This document shows, piece by piece, positions 18,201 through 26,422 of a stretch of DNA of 64,000 bases (position 1 is its first letter; every line of letters starts with the position of its first letter). Location of the stretch: contig NZ_VIGP01000003.1 of NCBI RefSeq assembly GCF_009299795.1, positions 1 through 64,000 of the forward strand. The letters run 5' to 3'. Both the position numbers and the translations under genes were made by a program. This DNA comes from Brachybacterium subflavum. Its GTDB lineage: Bacteria; Actinomycetota; Actinomycetes; Actinomycetales; Dermabacteraceae. Below the pieces are notes generated by a model, which worked only from the letters and a program-made list of their open reading frames with translations, ran no database searches and was not told where the DNA came from.

Positions 18201-19184
18201 CTCGTAGCTCGCCCAGAAGCTGAAGAAGTCCAGCTGCTGCGCGGCCTTGATCGAGGGCACCACGAGGGAGCGCGAGCCGTCGGGCCGGGGCATGTCGATC
18301 GCGAGGCCGAAGTTCACGTCCTCGCGCTGGAGCAGGAGCGGCTTGCCCTTCTCGTCGACGTCGAAGCCGTTGTTCATGTCGGGCATCTCGGTGATGGCCT
18401 CGACCATGGCCCAGCCGATGAGGTGGGTGAAGGAGACCTTGCCTCGGCGGTTCCGCTTGAGGTGGTTGTTGATGACGATGCGGTTGTCGAACAGCAGCTT
18501 GACCGGCACATCGCGCACGGACGTCGCCGTCGGCACCGTGAGCGACTCGTCCATGTTCCGCACCACCGCGGCCGCCGGGCCGCGCAGCTTGGTCGGGACG
18601 GGCTCGGTGAACTCGCGCTCGGGGATGGTCGAGCTCGGGGTGGTGGACCGCATCGGCCGGTCGGAGGTGTCGGAGACCTTCGCGGCGGGAGCGTCGTTCA
18701 CGGCAGGGGAGTCCTTCGCAGAAGAGGGTGCGGACGGGGAGGCATCGGCGGATGCGGAGCGGGAGGCGCCGTCGGACGCAGGCTTCGGGGCCGCCTCGGG
18801 CGCCGGGTCCGACGCGGTCTTCGGAGCCTCCGCCGCGGGGCCGGGCTCCTCAGCGGCGGCCGGCGCGGGCTTCGTCGCCTGCGCGGCCGCGGGGGACTGC
18901 TCCGAGGGGGCTGCCTGCTCAGCGGGAACGGACTGCTCGGCGGGAGCGGGGGAGGCCTCGCCGGAGGACGACGGGGAAGCGGACGACGATGCGGGTGCGC
19001 TCGCGGTCTGCTGCGTGCGTGAGCGGAAGAACTCTGCCCAGCTCGGATCGACGCTCGAGGGGTCGGCCTTCCACTGCTCGTGGAGCTCGTCCACCAGCCA
19101 CTGGTTGGGCCCGAACTCGGGCTCCTCGTCAACGGAATCGGAGAGGGGTGTCTTCTGTGACACTCTGCGATCGCCAACCTTCAT
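15261..19184 (-). CDS. kgd: Multifunctional 2-oxoglutarate decarboxylase/dehydrogenase (Kgd, E1-E2 fusion)
   Basis: 1307 residues. The plan is that of mycobacterial Kgd. The N-terminus (about 20-50, FGPNQWLVDELHEQW) resembles the E1 leader. An Ala/Pro/Ser linker spans about 55-165. An acyltransferase (E2-like) domain spans about 190-420 and includes TYDHRIIQGAASGEFL with the catalytic His. The thiamine-dependent E1 part follows: GMAHRGRLNVL, IIVLIHGDAAF-like PILIHGDAAFAGQG, VIINNQIGFTT, RRRGHNEGDDP and AMPSTPASYFHLLRRQ. It converts 2-oxoglutarate towards succinyl-CoA in the TCA cycle, sharing E3 with pyruvate dehydrogenase. The start is uncertain: ATG 19184 lacks a Shine-Dalgarno, and GTG 19163 (VSQKTPLSD) is an alternative. 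A TAGGGT at 19211-19216 may be its -10. Confidence 0.93.
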   Translation of the reverse strand: MKVGDRRVSQKTPLSDSVDEEPEFGPNQWLVDELHEQWKADPSSVDPSWAEFFRSRTQQTASAPASSSASPSSSGEASPAPAEQSVPAEQAAPSEQSPAAAQATKPAPAAAEEPGPAAEAPKTASDPAPEAAPKPASDGASRSASADASPSAPSSAKDSPAVNDAPAAKVSDTSDRPMRSTTPSSTIPEREFTEPVPTKLRGPAAAVVRNMDESLTVPTATSVRDVPVKLLFDNRIVINNHLKRNRRGKVSFTHLIGWAMVEAITEMPDMNNGFDVDEKGKPLLLQREDVNFGLAIDMPRPDGSRSLVVPSIKAAQQLDFFSFWASYEEIVKRARAGKLTMDDFSGTTVTLTNPGGIGTVHSIPRLMSGQGTIVGVGAMDYPAQFQGASQATLAELAVSKVMTLTSTYDHRIIQGAASGEFLKKMADKLLGKDGFYDRVFASLRIPYEPVRWVADNPLHDTEAEKLAHVMDLIHAFRVRGHLMADTDPLQYRVRTHPDLDVQTYGLTLWDLDRTFPTRGLGGRKEATLRDILGILRDAYCRTVGVEYMHIADPEERLWIQEQFESPKKQYDKDQVTHIMDRLNAAEAFETFLQTKFVGQKRFSLEGGESVIPLLDSILSDAAHRDIAEVCIGMAHRGRLNVLSNLAGKSFGQIFQEFDGSSGGLGSGDVKYHLGTEGTFTADDGTTTKVYLAANPSHLEAANPVLEGIVRAKQDQLERVTDFPVLPILIHGDAAFAGQGVVTETLNLSELRGYRTGGTVHVIINNQIGFTTLPDSSRSSFYSSDAAKTTQLPVFHVNGDDPEACVRVAEIAFAYREKFHRDVVIDMICYRRRGHNEGDDPAMTQPLMYNLIKDRPSVRKLYTDSLIERGDLTEDETGALVKNFQQHLDQAFADARNASSEADPKNSVQGLDLPSSQHTGEIVVPSATAVSASVLERIGDAHMAAPEGFTVYPKLTSLLEKRQEMSRSGSIDWAYGELLAFGSLLMEGTRVRLAGQDSRRGTFVQRHSVLIDSQNQDTFTPLLHLSEDQARFNVYDSSLSEFAALGFEYGYSVESPNALVLWEAQFGDFVDGAQTIIDEFVSSSEQKWGQQSSVVMLLPHGYDGQGPDHSSARIERFLVMCAEENMRVAMPSTPASYFHLLRRQARTEPRKPLIVFTPKSMLRNKAAVSSVEDFTSGTFEPVLPDSTVEPSKAKKVLLTSGKFYWELVAAREKQGIDDVAIVRLEQYYPLPEEELRETLGAYPDADLVWVQEEPLNQGAWGFMALNFPAAVGRTLQVVARPASASPATGSAKTHKVEQETLVAQALQN

Positions 19185-19346
19185 GAAAATCGAATGGAGC
19201 GGACTCGTCCACCCTAACCGAGGGGAGGGGGCCCCGCGCCCATGGAGCGGGCATCCGCGCCTCGAGGACGGAGGGGTAGATCACCTCTGGCGCGAGGGGC
19301 CGGAGCCGCGGGCGCCCGCAGGGCGCGGCGACCGCGGTCGCGGGGC

Positions 19347-20375
19347 TCAGCGATCGGGGAGAGTCAGGCGGATCGCCGAGGAGCGGTCCGGGTCCGTGTG
19401 CGGGCGCGGGTCGTCGATCACCTGGATCCTCCCGCCGTGCAGCTCGACCGCCCAGCGGGCGATCGCGAGGCCCAGACCGGTGCCGCCCGACCCGTCGTCG
19501 GTGCCCCCGCCGTGCTGGAAGCGCTCGAAGACGCGCTCGCGGTCGGCACGGGCGATGCCCGGGCCCTCGTCCCGCACCTCGATGAGCACGCCGTCGTCGG
19601 CCGCCGTGCGCTCGGCGCGCACGCGCACCCGGCCGTCGGGCGGGGAGTGGCGGGAGGCATTGTCCAGGAGGTTCGCGATGACCTGGCGGATGCGGGCGGC
19701 GTCGGCCGCGGCGGTGAGGTCGGCGGGGTCGACCTCCACGACCCAGCGCAGCTCGCGACCGCGGGCCCGCGCGCCCAGATCCGCGGCGTCGACCGCCTCG
19801 TGGAGGAACGGGGTGAGGGCGACCTCCTCGACGTCGATGTCGATCACGCCGGCATCGATCCGCGAGAGGTCCAGGAGGTCGTCGACGAGGTCGGAGAGCC
19901 GCTCGGTCTCGCCGAGCGCGACCTCGAGCGCGGCCGGATCGGGGTCGGTGACCCCGTCCACGATGTTCTCGAGCTGGGCGCGCAGCCCCGCCACGGGAGT
20001 GCGCAGCTCGTGCGAGACGTTCGCCACGAGGTCGCGCCGCACCTTGTCGGTGACCTGCAGCTCGGTGGCCATGCGGGTGAACGCCTCGGCGAGCTGGCCC
20101 ACCTCGTCGCGGCTCGAGGCCTCGATGCGCTGGGAGTAGTCCCCGCGGGCCATGGCTCGCGCGGCGCGGGTCATCTGGCGCAGCGGGGAGGTCATGCCGC
20201 GTGCGAGGACCTGGGTGACCGCGAGCGCCGCGAGCACCACGAGCGGCAGGGTGAGCAGGGGATGCAGGTTCGCGGCGAGGCTCAGCCAGGTGAGCACCAC
20301 GGCCACGATGACGCTCACGGCGACGAGCACCCCGAGCTTGACCTTGAACGAGCGCAGCTGGTCCAGCGGCCGCAC
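19347..20375 (-). CDS. Membrane sensor histidine kinase
   Basis: 342 residues. Two adjacent N-terminal membrane spans (KLGVLVAVSVIVAVVLTWLS and LLTLPLVVLAALAVTQVLA) have almost no extracellular loop, so sensing is probably within or below the membrane. A HAMP segment follows (SPLRQMTRAARAMARGDYSQ). The kinase has an H-box (ANVSHELRTPVAG), N-box (NLLDNASRHSP), G1 (DEGPGI) and G2 (GTGLGLAIARW). GTG 20375 is preceded by GGAGAACC. It lies 47 bp after the response regulator gene, and the two form a pair. The signal is not evident. Confidence 0.88.
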   Translation of the reverse strand: MRPLDQLRSFKVKLGVLVAVSVIVAVVLTWLSLAANLHPLLTLPLVVLAALAVTQVLARGMTSPLRQMTRAARAMARGDYSQRIEASSRDEVGQLAEAFTRMATELQVTDKVRRDLVANVSHELRTPVAGLRAQLENIVDGVTDPDPAALEVALGETERLSDLVDDLLDLSRIDAGVIDIDVEEVALTPFLHEAVDAADLGARARGRELRWVVEVDPADLTAAADAARIRQVIANLLDNASRHSPPDGRVRVRAERTAADDGVLIEVRDEGPGIARADRERVFERFQHGGGTDDGSGGTGLGLAIARWAVELHGGRIQVIDDPRPHTDPDRSSAIRLTLPDR

Positions 20376-20422
20376 CTCGAGGTTCTCCAGCGACTCCTGG
20401 ACCGCCGCGCGGCTCGGGCGTC

Positions 20423-21217
20423 TCAGGAGGACCGCCCCGCCGCGTCGGCACCGGACCCGTCGGGCCCTGGCTCGTCCTCGTCATCGGGCAGCTCGAGCGC
20501 GTAGCCGACGCCGTGGACGGTGCGCACGAGGTCCGCGCCGAGCTTGCGGCGCAGCGCCTTCACATGCGAATCGACCGTGCGGGTGCCCGTCGCATCCACC
20601 CAGTCCCAGACGTCCGCGAGCAGCTGCTCGCGGGTGAGCACGGTGCCGGGCGCGTTCGCCAGGCACAGCAGCAGGTCGAACTCCGTGGGGGTGAGGTGCG
20701 CGGGCGCGCCGGCACGGGTGACGCGGTGCGCTGCGCGGTCGATGACCAGGTCGCCCAGCTGCAGCACGGCGGGCGCCTCGCCGACGCCGCCGGTCCCGAC
20801 CTCCGGGGCCGACGAGGCGCGGCGCACCCGGCGCAGCAGCGCCTTCAGCCGCGCCACGAGCTCGCGCATCGAGAAGGGCTTGGTCATGTAGTCGTCGGCC
20901 CCGACGCCGAGGCCTACGAGCATGTCGGTCTCGTCGTCGCGCGCGGTGAGCATGAGCACGGGGACCGGGTCCTCCGCCTGGATCCGACGGCACACCTCGA
21001 GGCCGTCGAACCCCGGGAGCATCACGTCCAGGACCACCACGTCGGGCGCGGCCTCGCGCACGGCGGCGACGCCGGAGGGGCCGTCGAGCGCGGTCGAGAC
21101 CTCCCAGCCCTCGGCGGTCAGGCGGTCGGCGATCGCGCGGGTGATGGTGGGCTCGTCCTCGACGACGACCACGCGGGTCGGGCGGCTCGCGCTCTCGGTC
21201 TCGGCAGGCTTCGACAT
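20423..21217 (-). CDS. OmpR/PhoB-type response regulator
   Basis: 264 residues from ATG 21217. The receiver domain (about 16-130) has the phosphoacceptor Asp in VVVLDVMLPGFDG, the switch Thr in VLMLTARDD and the Lys in YMTKPFSMREL. After a linker, a winged-helix DNA-binding domain (about 165-250) has LTPTEFDLLLCLA and SHVKALRRKLG. It is the partner of the kinase at 19347. No Shine-Dalgarno is present, but a TACAGT -10 sits six bases before the ATG, pointing to a leaderless mRNA. The target genes are unknown; the divergent CNNM-type genes are candidates by position only. Confidence 0.9.
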   Translation of the reverse strand: MSKPAETESASRPTRVVVVEDEPTITRAIADRLTAEGWEVSTALDGPSGVAAVREAAPDVVVLDVMLPGFDGLEVCRRIQAEDPVPVLMLTARDDETDMLVGLGVGADDYMTKPFSMRELVARLKALLRRVRRASSAPEVGTGGVGEAPAVLQLGDLVIDRAAHRVTRAGAPAHLTPTEFDLLLCLANAPGTVLTREQLLADVWDWVDATGTRTVDSHVKALRRKLGADLVRTVHGVGYALELPDDEDEPGPDGSGADAAGRSS

Positions 21218-21223
21218 GGCGTC

Positions 21224-21229
21224 ACTGTA
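21224..21229 (-). promoter_or_regulatory. -10 element for leaderless response-regulator transcript
   Basis: TACAGT on the minus strand, six bases upstream of the ATG at 21217. Spacing places transcription start on or next to the A of the start codon. Confidence 0.5.
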
Positions 21230-21409
21230 TCCGCGCGGTCCTGCACACGGCCCCGTCGGACCCTGGACGCTCCCTGCGCCCGTGCGCACGCGCTCCTATA
21301 CACTCGGTGCCACTATGAGCGATTCGCCCGTGCCGAGTACCGGCGCGCGCACCCGGACGGACTCTGTGTCGCGGATGCGCGCCCTCCCCGCCCGTGGGGA
21401 GATCACCCG

Positions 21410-22777
21410 ATGACCTGGATCCTGCTCGCAGCAGGGATCGTCCTCACGCTGGGCACGGCGGTGTTCGTCGCCTCCGAGTTCTCGCTCGTGGCCCTGGACC
21501 GCCATACGGTCGAGAAGGCCCGCGACGGCGGGGACAAGCGCGCCGGCGGCGTGCTCCACGCCCTCACCCATCTCTCCACGAACCTCTCCGGCGCCCAGCT
21601 GGGCATCACCATCACCACCCTGCTGTTCGGCTTCGCCGTCCAGGACCCGCTGGCCGGGCTGATCGGTCCTCTCGCCCGGGCCGCGGGCCTCGGCGAGGAC
21701 GTCGCGGTCCCCGTCTCCGTGGTCGTGGCGATGATCATCGCCTACGCGTTCTCGATGATCTTCGGGGAGCTCGTGCCCAAGAACCTCGCGATCGCCACCC
21801 CGATGGGCACCGCCCGCATCGTCGCCCCGATCCAGCACGGCTTCACGATGCTCTTCAAGCCGCTGATCGCCGTGTTCAACGCGACCGCGAACGCCGTGCT
21901 GCGCCTGGTGAACATCGAGCCCCAGGAGGAGCTCTCCGCCGCCCGCTCGCCCGCGGAGCTCGAGTCCCTCGTACGGCACTCGGCGCGCGCCGGCACCCTC
22001 GACGAGGGCACCGCCGTGCTGCTCTCGCGCACCCTTCAGCTCGGCGACCGGGAGGCGGGGGACGTGCTCACCCATCGCGGCGCCATGGTGAGCGTCGCTG
22101 CGGACACGAGTGCCCAGGAGGTCCTCGAGCTCTCCCGCACCACGGGCCACTCCCGCTTCCCCGTCACCGACGGCGGCGAGGACGACATCGTGGGCGTCGT
22201 CCAGGTGCGCCAGGCCGTCGCGGTCCCGCGCCCCGAGCGCGCGCGCACTCCCGCCAGCGAACTGATGGCCGAGATCCCGCGCGTGCCGGAGACGGTGCCG
22301 CTGGACGACCTGCTGATCGACCTCAGGGACGTCGGCGCGCAGCTCGCCGTCGTCGTCGACGAGTACGGCGGCACCTCCGGCATCGTCACCCTCGAGGACG
22401 TCATCGAGGAGATCGTCGGTGAGGTGAGCGACGAGCACGACGACGACGAGCCCGAGCGCTTCCTGCCCGACGGCGAGGACGGCTGGAGCGTCAGCGGGCT
22501 CATGCGGCCCGACGAGATCCGCCGGGAGCTCGGCGTCCGCGTGCCCGAGTCCGCCGACTACGACACGCTGGGCGGGCTCGTCATGGACAGCCTCCACCGG
22601 GTTCCCGCGGCAGGGGACGTCGTGGACGTCTCCGGCCTGCGCCTCGAGGTCGTCGAGATGGACGGACGGCGCGTGGACCAGGTGCGGCTGAGGGCCACCG
22701 ATCCCGCGGCGCTCGTGCACCGCGAGGAGGACGACGAGGGCGACAGCGCCGACGAGCGGAAGGCGGACCACCGATGA
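21410..22777 (+). CDS. CNNM/CorC-type membrane protein (hemolysin family), first paralogue
   Basis: 455 residues. An N-terminal DUF21 membrane domain (about 1-200) starts MTWILLAAGIVLTLGTAVFV and includes FGELVPKNLAIATP. A tandem CBS pair (about 215-340) contains HSRFPVTDGG and VVVDEYGGTSGIVTLEDVIE. A C-terminal CorC/HlyC domain (about 355-440) contains GLMRPDEIRRELGV and DYDTLGGLVM. This family mediates or regulates Mg2+/Co2+ transport; the name hemolysin is historical. ATG 21410 is preceded by GGGGAGA. It overlaps the next paralogue by four bases (ATGA). Confidence 0.9.
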   Translation: MTWILLAAGIVLTLGTAVFVASEFSLVALDRHTVEKARDGGDKRAGGVLHALTHLSTNLSGAQLGITITTLLFGFAVQDPLAGLIGPLARAAGLGEDVAVPVSVVVAMIIAYAFSMIFGELVPKNLAIATPMGTARIVAPIQHGFTMLFKPLIAVFNATANAVLRLVNIEPQEELSAARSPAELESLVRHSARAGTLDEGTAVLLSRTLQLGDREAGDVLTHRGAMVSVAADTSAQEVLELSRTTGHSRFPVTDGGEDDIVGVVQVRQAVAVPRPERARTPASELMAEIPRVPETVPLDDLLIDLRDVGAQLAVVVDEYGGTSGIVTLEDVIEEIVGEVSDEHDDDEPERFLPDGEDGWSVSGLMRPDEIRRELGVRVPESADYDTLGGLVMDSLHRVPAAGDVVDVSGLRLEVVEMDGRRVDQVRLRATDPAALVHREEDDEGDSADERKADHR

Positions 22778-23826
22778 GCGACACCGCCGCCCTGGTCCTG
22801 GGCCTGGCCATGCTGCTGGGCAACGCCTTCTTCGTGGGCGCCGAGTTCGCCGTCATGAGCGCCCGGCGCAGCCAGCTCGAACCGCTCGTCGAAGCCGGGC
22901 GCCCCGGCGCGAAGACCGCGCTGTGGGCCGTCGAGCACGTCTCCGTGATGCTCGCCGCCGCCCAGTTCGGCGTGACCGTCTGCTCGGTCACCCTGGGCGC
23001 CGTCGCCGAGCCCGCGATCGCGCACTTCCTCGAGCCCGTGCTGGAGCACCTCTCGGTGCCCGCCGTGCTCACCCACCCGATCGCCTTCGTGGTGGCCCTC
23101 CTCATCGCCTCCTATCTGCACGTGGTGTTCGGCGAGATGGTCCCCAAGAACATCTCGATCGCCGTGCCCGTGGGCGCGGTGCTGGTGCTCGCCACGCCGC
23201 TCGTGCTCGTGGCGCGCGTGTTCACCCCGGTGATCTGGCTGCTCAACCACACGGCGAACATGATCCTGCGGCTGCTGGGAGTCCAGCCCAAGGACGAGGT
23301 CGAGTCCCGCTTCACCGCGGAGGAGATCTCCGCGATCGTCGACGAATCCCGCCGCGAGGGCCTCCTCGAGGACGAGCAGGGGCTCCTGCAGGGCGCCATC
23401 CAGTTCTCCGACCGCACCGCGGGGGACGTCATGGTGCCCATGGACGACGTCGTCACCGTCACCTACGACGTCACGCCCGGCCAGATCGAGCAGATCGTCG
23501 CCCGCACCGGCTTCAGCCGCATCGGCGTGCGCAACGACGCCGGTGATCTCGTGGGGTACGTCCATCTCAAGGACGTGCTGCTCCCGGCCGACGCCCCCGA
23601 GGAGGACTACGACCGGCCGATCCATCCCGGGATCGTGCGCGCCGTGGTCTCCGTGGCCGACGACGACGAGATCGAGGAGGCCCTGCGCGCCATGCAGTAC
23701 AACGGCGCGCACCTGGCCCGCGTCGACGCCCCGGCCTCGCGCAGCGTGGGCGCCGTGTTCCTCGAGGACGTCCTGGAGGAGCTCGTGGGCGAGGTCAAGG
23801 ACGTCATGCAGCGCAGCCGGGCCTGA
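22774..23826 (+). CDS. CNNM/CorC-type membrane protein, second paralogue (short)
   Basis: 350 residues. Same DUF21 membrane domain (LGLAMLLGNAFFVGAEFAV, FGEMVPKNISIAVP) and CBS pair (FSRIGVRNDAGDLVGYVHLK, VGAVFLEDVLEELVGEV) as the upstream gene, but it ends soon after the second CBS and lacks the CorC/HlyC domain. Paired long and short paralogues are common in actinobacteria. Translationally coupled to the first by ATGA, so a heteromeric complex is plausible but unproven. Confidence 0.88.
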   Translation: MSDTAALVLGLAMLLGNAFFVGAEFAVMSARRSQLEPLVEAGRPGAKTALWAVEHVSVMLAAAQFGVTVCSVTLGAVAEPAIAHFLEPVLEHLSVPAVLTHPIAFVVALLIASYLHVVFGEMVPKNISIAVPVGAVLVLATPLVLVARVFTPVIWLLNHTANMILRLLGVQPKDEVESRFTAEEISAIVDESRREGLLEDEQGLLQGAIQFSDRTAGDVMVPMDDVVTVTYDVTPGQIEQIVARTGFSRIGVRNDAGDLVGYVHLKDVLLPADAPEEDYDRPIHPGIVRAVVSVADDDEIEEALRAMQYNGAHLARVDAPASRSVGAVFLEDVLEELVGEVKDVMQRSRA

Positions 23827-24118
23827 CGCCCGGTCCCCGCGCCGGGACGCCGCGGCCCGGTCCGGGACCGGCGCGGTCGCGGCCCGCGGTCCGGGCGTGA
23901 CGGACACGACATGCGGCCGATCTGCCGGGTCAAGGGTCTTTACCCGCCCGCGATGCGGGGCAAAGGTTCGGTAATGAGGTCGCTTCCCGTGACGTCGGAC
24001 CTCTCTGACCTGGGTAGTTTGGTCCGCGTTGTTCGGCGACGCGTCCTTCCCCGTCCGGCGTCGCACCCCGGGCACCCACCAGGACTCTGCGTCTCCGACC
24101 CCCTCCAGGAGCACTATC

Positions 24119-24904
24119 GTGGCGAATCATCGCGCCCTCGGCCGGGCACACGTCCGGACGCTGCGCACAGGCAGCGCCTCCCATCGTGACTCGGCAGTGC
24201 AGGCCGGTGTGCTGAAGGTCGGCGTGCTCGGCGCGCTCGCGACCGCCACCATCGCCTTCCCGCTCGCCTCCGCGAGCGCCGGCGGCCAGTCCGCCCCCCT
24301 GCCCAGCATCAACGGCGGCCAGTCCGCCGCACAGGCGAACGGGGCGAAGGCCGCGAGCGCCCAGCTGGCCCCCGTCTCCCTCGCCACCGCCGCCACCGGG
24401 GCGGCGAGCACCGATTCCGCGACCACGACGTCGGCAGCGCAGGAGGTGGACGGCGACCTCTCCGTGGAGACCTCGCCCAACGCGGAGGCCATCGAGGCCC
24501 TGGGCGGTGAGTCCGACGAGGGCTTCATCCACCCGGTCGATGCCCGGATCACCTCCCCGTACGGTGAGCGCGTCCATCCGGTGTTGCACACGCGCATCAT
24601 GCACGACGGCGTCGACTTCGGCGCGGCCTGCGGTACCGATGTGCGCGCCGCCGCCGCCGGCACCGTGGTCGCCGTCGAGCACAACTCGGCCTCGGGCAAC
24701 CGCGTGAAGATCGACCACGGCGACGGCGTCATCACCGGCTACTACCACCTCTCCGCGTTCAAGACGAGCGTGGGCGCGAAGGTCGAGCAGGGCGACGTCA
24801 TCGGCGAGGTCGGCTCGACCGGCCGCTCCACCGGATGCCACCTGCACTTCGCGAAGATGGACGAGTCCGGGACCTACTCGAACCCGATGTCGCTGTTCCA
24901 GTGA
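24119..24904 (+). CDS. M23-family (LytM-type) peptidoglycan endopeptidase
   Basis: 261 residues from GTG 24119, with AGGAG seven bases upstream. A basic N-terminus and a hydrophobic stretch ([20 protein letters not shown], about 35-54) form a signal or anchor. A low-complexity Ala/Ser/Thr region follows to about 125. The C-terminal LytM domain has [13 protein letters not shown], the metal-binding HDGVD (about 162) and HLHF (about 241), and a GYYHLS segment. All zinc ligands seem present. It should cut peptide cross-bridges outside the membrane. The 292-bp gap upstream (23827-24118) contains G+C-rich inverted sequences and a less G+C-rich stretch at 23930-24020 suited to a promoter; I could not assign a riboswitch there. 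Confidence 0.88.
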   Translation: MANHRALGRAHVRTLRTGSASHRDSAVQAGVLKVGVLGALATATIAFPLASASAGGQSAPLPSINGGQSAAQANGAKAASAQLAPVSLATAATGAASTDSATTTSAAQEVDGDLSVETSPNAEAIEALGGESDEGFIHPVDARITSPYGERVHPVLHTRIMHDGVDFGAACGTDVRAAAAGTVVAVEHNSASGNRVKIDHGDGVITGYYHLSAFKTSVGAKVEQGDVIGEVGSTGRSTGCHLHFAKMDESGTYSNPMSLFQ

Positions 24905-25008
24905 CCGCGATGAGCGCCGAGACCTCGACGAGCGCCGAGACGTCGATGAGCGCCGAGACGCCGATGAGCGCCGCCGTCGCCGCGATGCACGCAGGCGGCG
25001 TCCTGTGA
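24901..25008 (+). CDS. Possible 35-residue coupled ORF made of 18-nt repeats
   Basis: GTG 24901 overlaps the M23 stop (GTGA, 24901-24904), and its TGA (25006-25008) overlaps the tsaD GTG (25005-25008) in the same way. The peptide is [15 protein letters not shown], then [10 protein letters not shown] and a short end. Most of it is 3.7 copies of an 18-nt unit. It may be a genuine coupling ORF that carries ribosomes from the M23 gene to tsaD, or a duplication of the tsaD start region that happens to be in frame. Confidence 0.35.
   Translation: MTAMSAETSTSAETSMSAETPMSAAVAAMHAGGVL
24910..24975 (+). repeat. 18-nt tandem repeat, 3.7 copies
   Basis: Units at 24910-24927, 24928-24945, 24946-24963 and a partial copy 24964-24975, each built on (A/G)TGAGCGCCGAGAC or ACGAGCGCCGAGAC. 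The tsaD start GTGAGCGCCGCC resembles the unit start, so the array may derive from it. Confidence 0.8.
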
Positions 25009-26069
25009 GCGCCGCCCCCGTCGTCCTGGGCGTCGAATCCTCCTGCGACGAGACCGGCTTCGGGATCGTCAGCGACGGCGTCCTGCTGGGCCAGGGCCTG
25101 GCCTCGAGCGCCTCCCAGCACGCCGAGTTCGGGGGAGTGGTCCCCGAGATCGCCGCCCGCGCGCATCTCGAGGCGGCCGTCCCGACCCTCCGCATCGCCC
25201 TGCACGACGCGGGCGTCGAGCTGCGCGACATCACGCACGTCGCCGCGACCTCCGGCCCCGGCCTCGCGACCGCCGTGCACGTGGGGCTCGCGGCCGCGAA
25301 GTCCGTCGCCTGGTCGCTGGGGGTGCCGCTGTACGGCGTCCACCACCTCGCCGGGCACGCCGCGGCCGACACCCTCGAGCACGGCCCGCTGCCCGCGCAG
25401 TCGATCATCCTCATCGTCTCCGGCGGGCACACCTCGATCCTCCACGTGAAGGACCTGGTCGCCGACCCCATCGAGCACCTCGGCGACACCCTCGACGACG
25501 CCGCCGGAGAGGCCTTCGACAAGGTCTCGCGACTGCTCGGCCTCGGCTACCCGGGCGGCCCCGCGATCTCGAAGGCCGCCGTCGGCGGCGATCCCGAGGC
25601 CTACTCCTTCCCCCGTGCCATGCTGCGCCCGGGCGACGCCCCGTACGTCTTCTCCTTCTCCGGTCTGAAGACTGCCGTGGCCCGCACCGTCGAGTCTCTC
25701 GAGCGCGCGGGCGAGGAGGTCCCGGTCCCCGACATCGCCGCCTCCTTCGAGCAGGCAGTCGTGGACGTGCTGGTCACCAAGGCCCTGCGCGCCGTGCAGG
25801 AGAAGGGCCTGGACACCCTGGTGATCGTCGGGGGAGTGGCCGCGAACCAGCGCCTGCGGACCGTCGCCCAGGAGCGCTGCGACGCCGCGGGCGTCGAGCT
25901 GCGCATCCCGCCGATCCGGCTGTGCACCGACAACGGCGCGATGATCGCCGCGGTCGGCGACCTGCTGGTGCGGGGTGGCGCCGCGCCGAGCGGACTGCGG
26001 ATCGCCGCGGACCCCTCGGCCGTGCTCCACGGCGCGCAGCTGCCGCTGCCCGCCGGCTTCGCCGTGTGA
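25005..26069 (+). CDS. tsaD: tRNA N6-adenosine threonylcarbamoyltransferase
   Basis: 354 residues. Catalytic subunit of the complex that places threonylcarbamoyl on A37 of ANN-decoding tRNAs. It shows [33 protein letters not shown] (metal-binding His region), [28 protein letters not shown] (second His pair) and [15 protein letters not shown] (metal Asp). The full ASKHA fold is present. tsaB and rimI, the usual upstream partners, are absent here; an M23 gene takes their place. Confidence 0.95.
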   Translation: MSAAPVVLGVESSCDETGFGIVSDGVLLGQGLASSASQHAEFGGVVPEIAARAHLEAAVPTLRIALHDAGVELRDITHVAATSGPGLATAVHVGLAAAKSVAWSLGVPLYGVHHLAGHAAADTLEHGPLPAQSIILIVSGGHTSILHVKDLVADPIEHLGDTLDDAAGEAFDKVSRLLGLGYPGGPAISKAAVGGDPEAYSFPRAMLRPGDAPYVFSFSGLKTAVARTVESLERAGEEVPVPDIAASFEQAVVDVLVTKALRAVQEKGLDTLVIVGGVAANQRLRTVAQERCDAAGVELRIPPIRLCTDNGAMIAAVGDLLVRGGAAPSGLRIAADPSAVLHGAQLPLPAGFAV

Positions 26070-26131
26070 GACCTGTGCCTCACTCGCCGCGCGGGACCGG
26101 ACTCGGGGCGCGGACGTCGGACTCCTCGCGC

Positions 26132-26137
26132 TAGACT
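26132..26137 (+). promoter_or_regulatory. -10 element of tRNA-Arg
   Basis: TAGACT ten bases before the tRNA. No convincing -35 was found at 17 bp; CGGACG at 26111-26116 would give 15 bp. Confidence 0.4.
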
Positions 26138-26147
26138 GTCACGGTCC

Positions 26148-26220
26148 GCCCGCGTAGCTCAGTGGATAGAGCGTCTGCCTCCGGAGCAGAAGGTCGTAGG
26201 TTCGAATCCTGTCGCGGGCA
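26148..26220 (+). tRNA. tRNA-Arg (anticodon CCG)
   Basis: A 73-nt cloverleaf with acceptor GCCCGCG/CGCGGGC, discriminator A, D-arm GCTCAGTGGATAGAGC, anticodon loop CTCCGGA and T-loop TTCGAAT. It reads CGG. CCA is not encoded. Confidence 0.95.
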
Positions 26221-26226
26221 CCGACG

Positions 26227-26270
26227 GAATCCCCGGTCAGAGACCCCATGAGGTCGCTGGCCGGGGATTC
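26227..26270 (+). terminator. Terminator after tRNA-Arg
   Basis: A 14-bp stem (26227-26240 with 26257-26270, one wobble) whose loop contains a small nested hairpin (GACC..GGTC). Confidence 0.7.
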
Positions 26271-26326
26271 GTGCGTGCGGGGTGCGCGCGATCAGGACTG
26301 CTGGGCCGGCCCGCGATGACTCGTAC

Positions 26327-26400
26327 GCGTGCGGCTGGCGGGCTTGCGTGGCTCGTGCGCGTGTGGCGGGCGGGCTTGCGTGGGTCGTGCGCGTGTGGCG
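26327..26400. repeat. 32-bp tandem repeat, two full copies plus a partial
   Basis: Units at 26327-26358 and 26359-26390 share GGGCTTGCGTGG(C/G)TCGTGC; a third begins at 26391 (GCGTGTGGCG). They lie in the non-coding gap 26221-26625 between tRNA-Arg and the trehalose gene. Confidence 0.75.
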
Positions 26401-26422
26401 GTCGGGGCCCATGTCGCGGGAC

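Noticed and set aside
14454-19022. 1522-codon open frame on the plus strand
   Set aside because: It lies antisense to kgd and reads as Val/Leu/Gly/Arg-rich low complexity, the usual high-GC shadow of a real gene.
21410-23826. Hemolysin toxin pair
   Set aside because: The DUF21-CBS architecture is that of CNNM/CorC ion-transport proteins. The hemolysin label is historical and toxicity is not implied.
23930-24118. Possible cyclic-di-AMP or other riboswitch before the M23 gene
   Set aside because: Cell-wall hydrolase genes in actinobacteria can have such leaders, but I could not match the conserved core or fold a consistent structure by eye.
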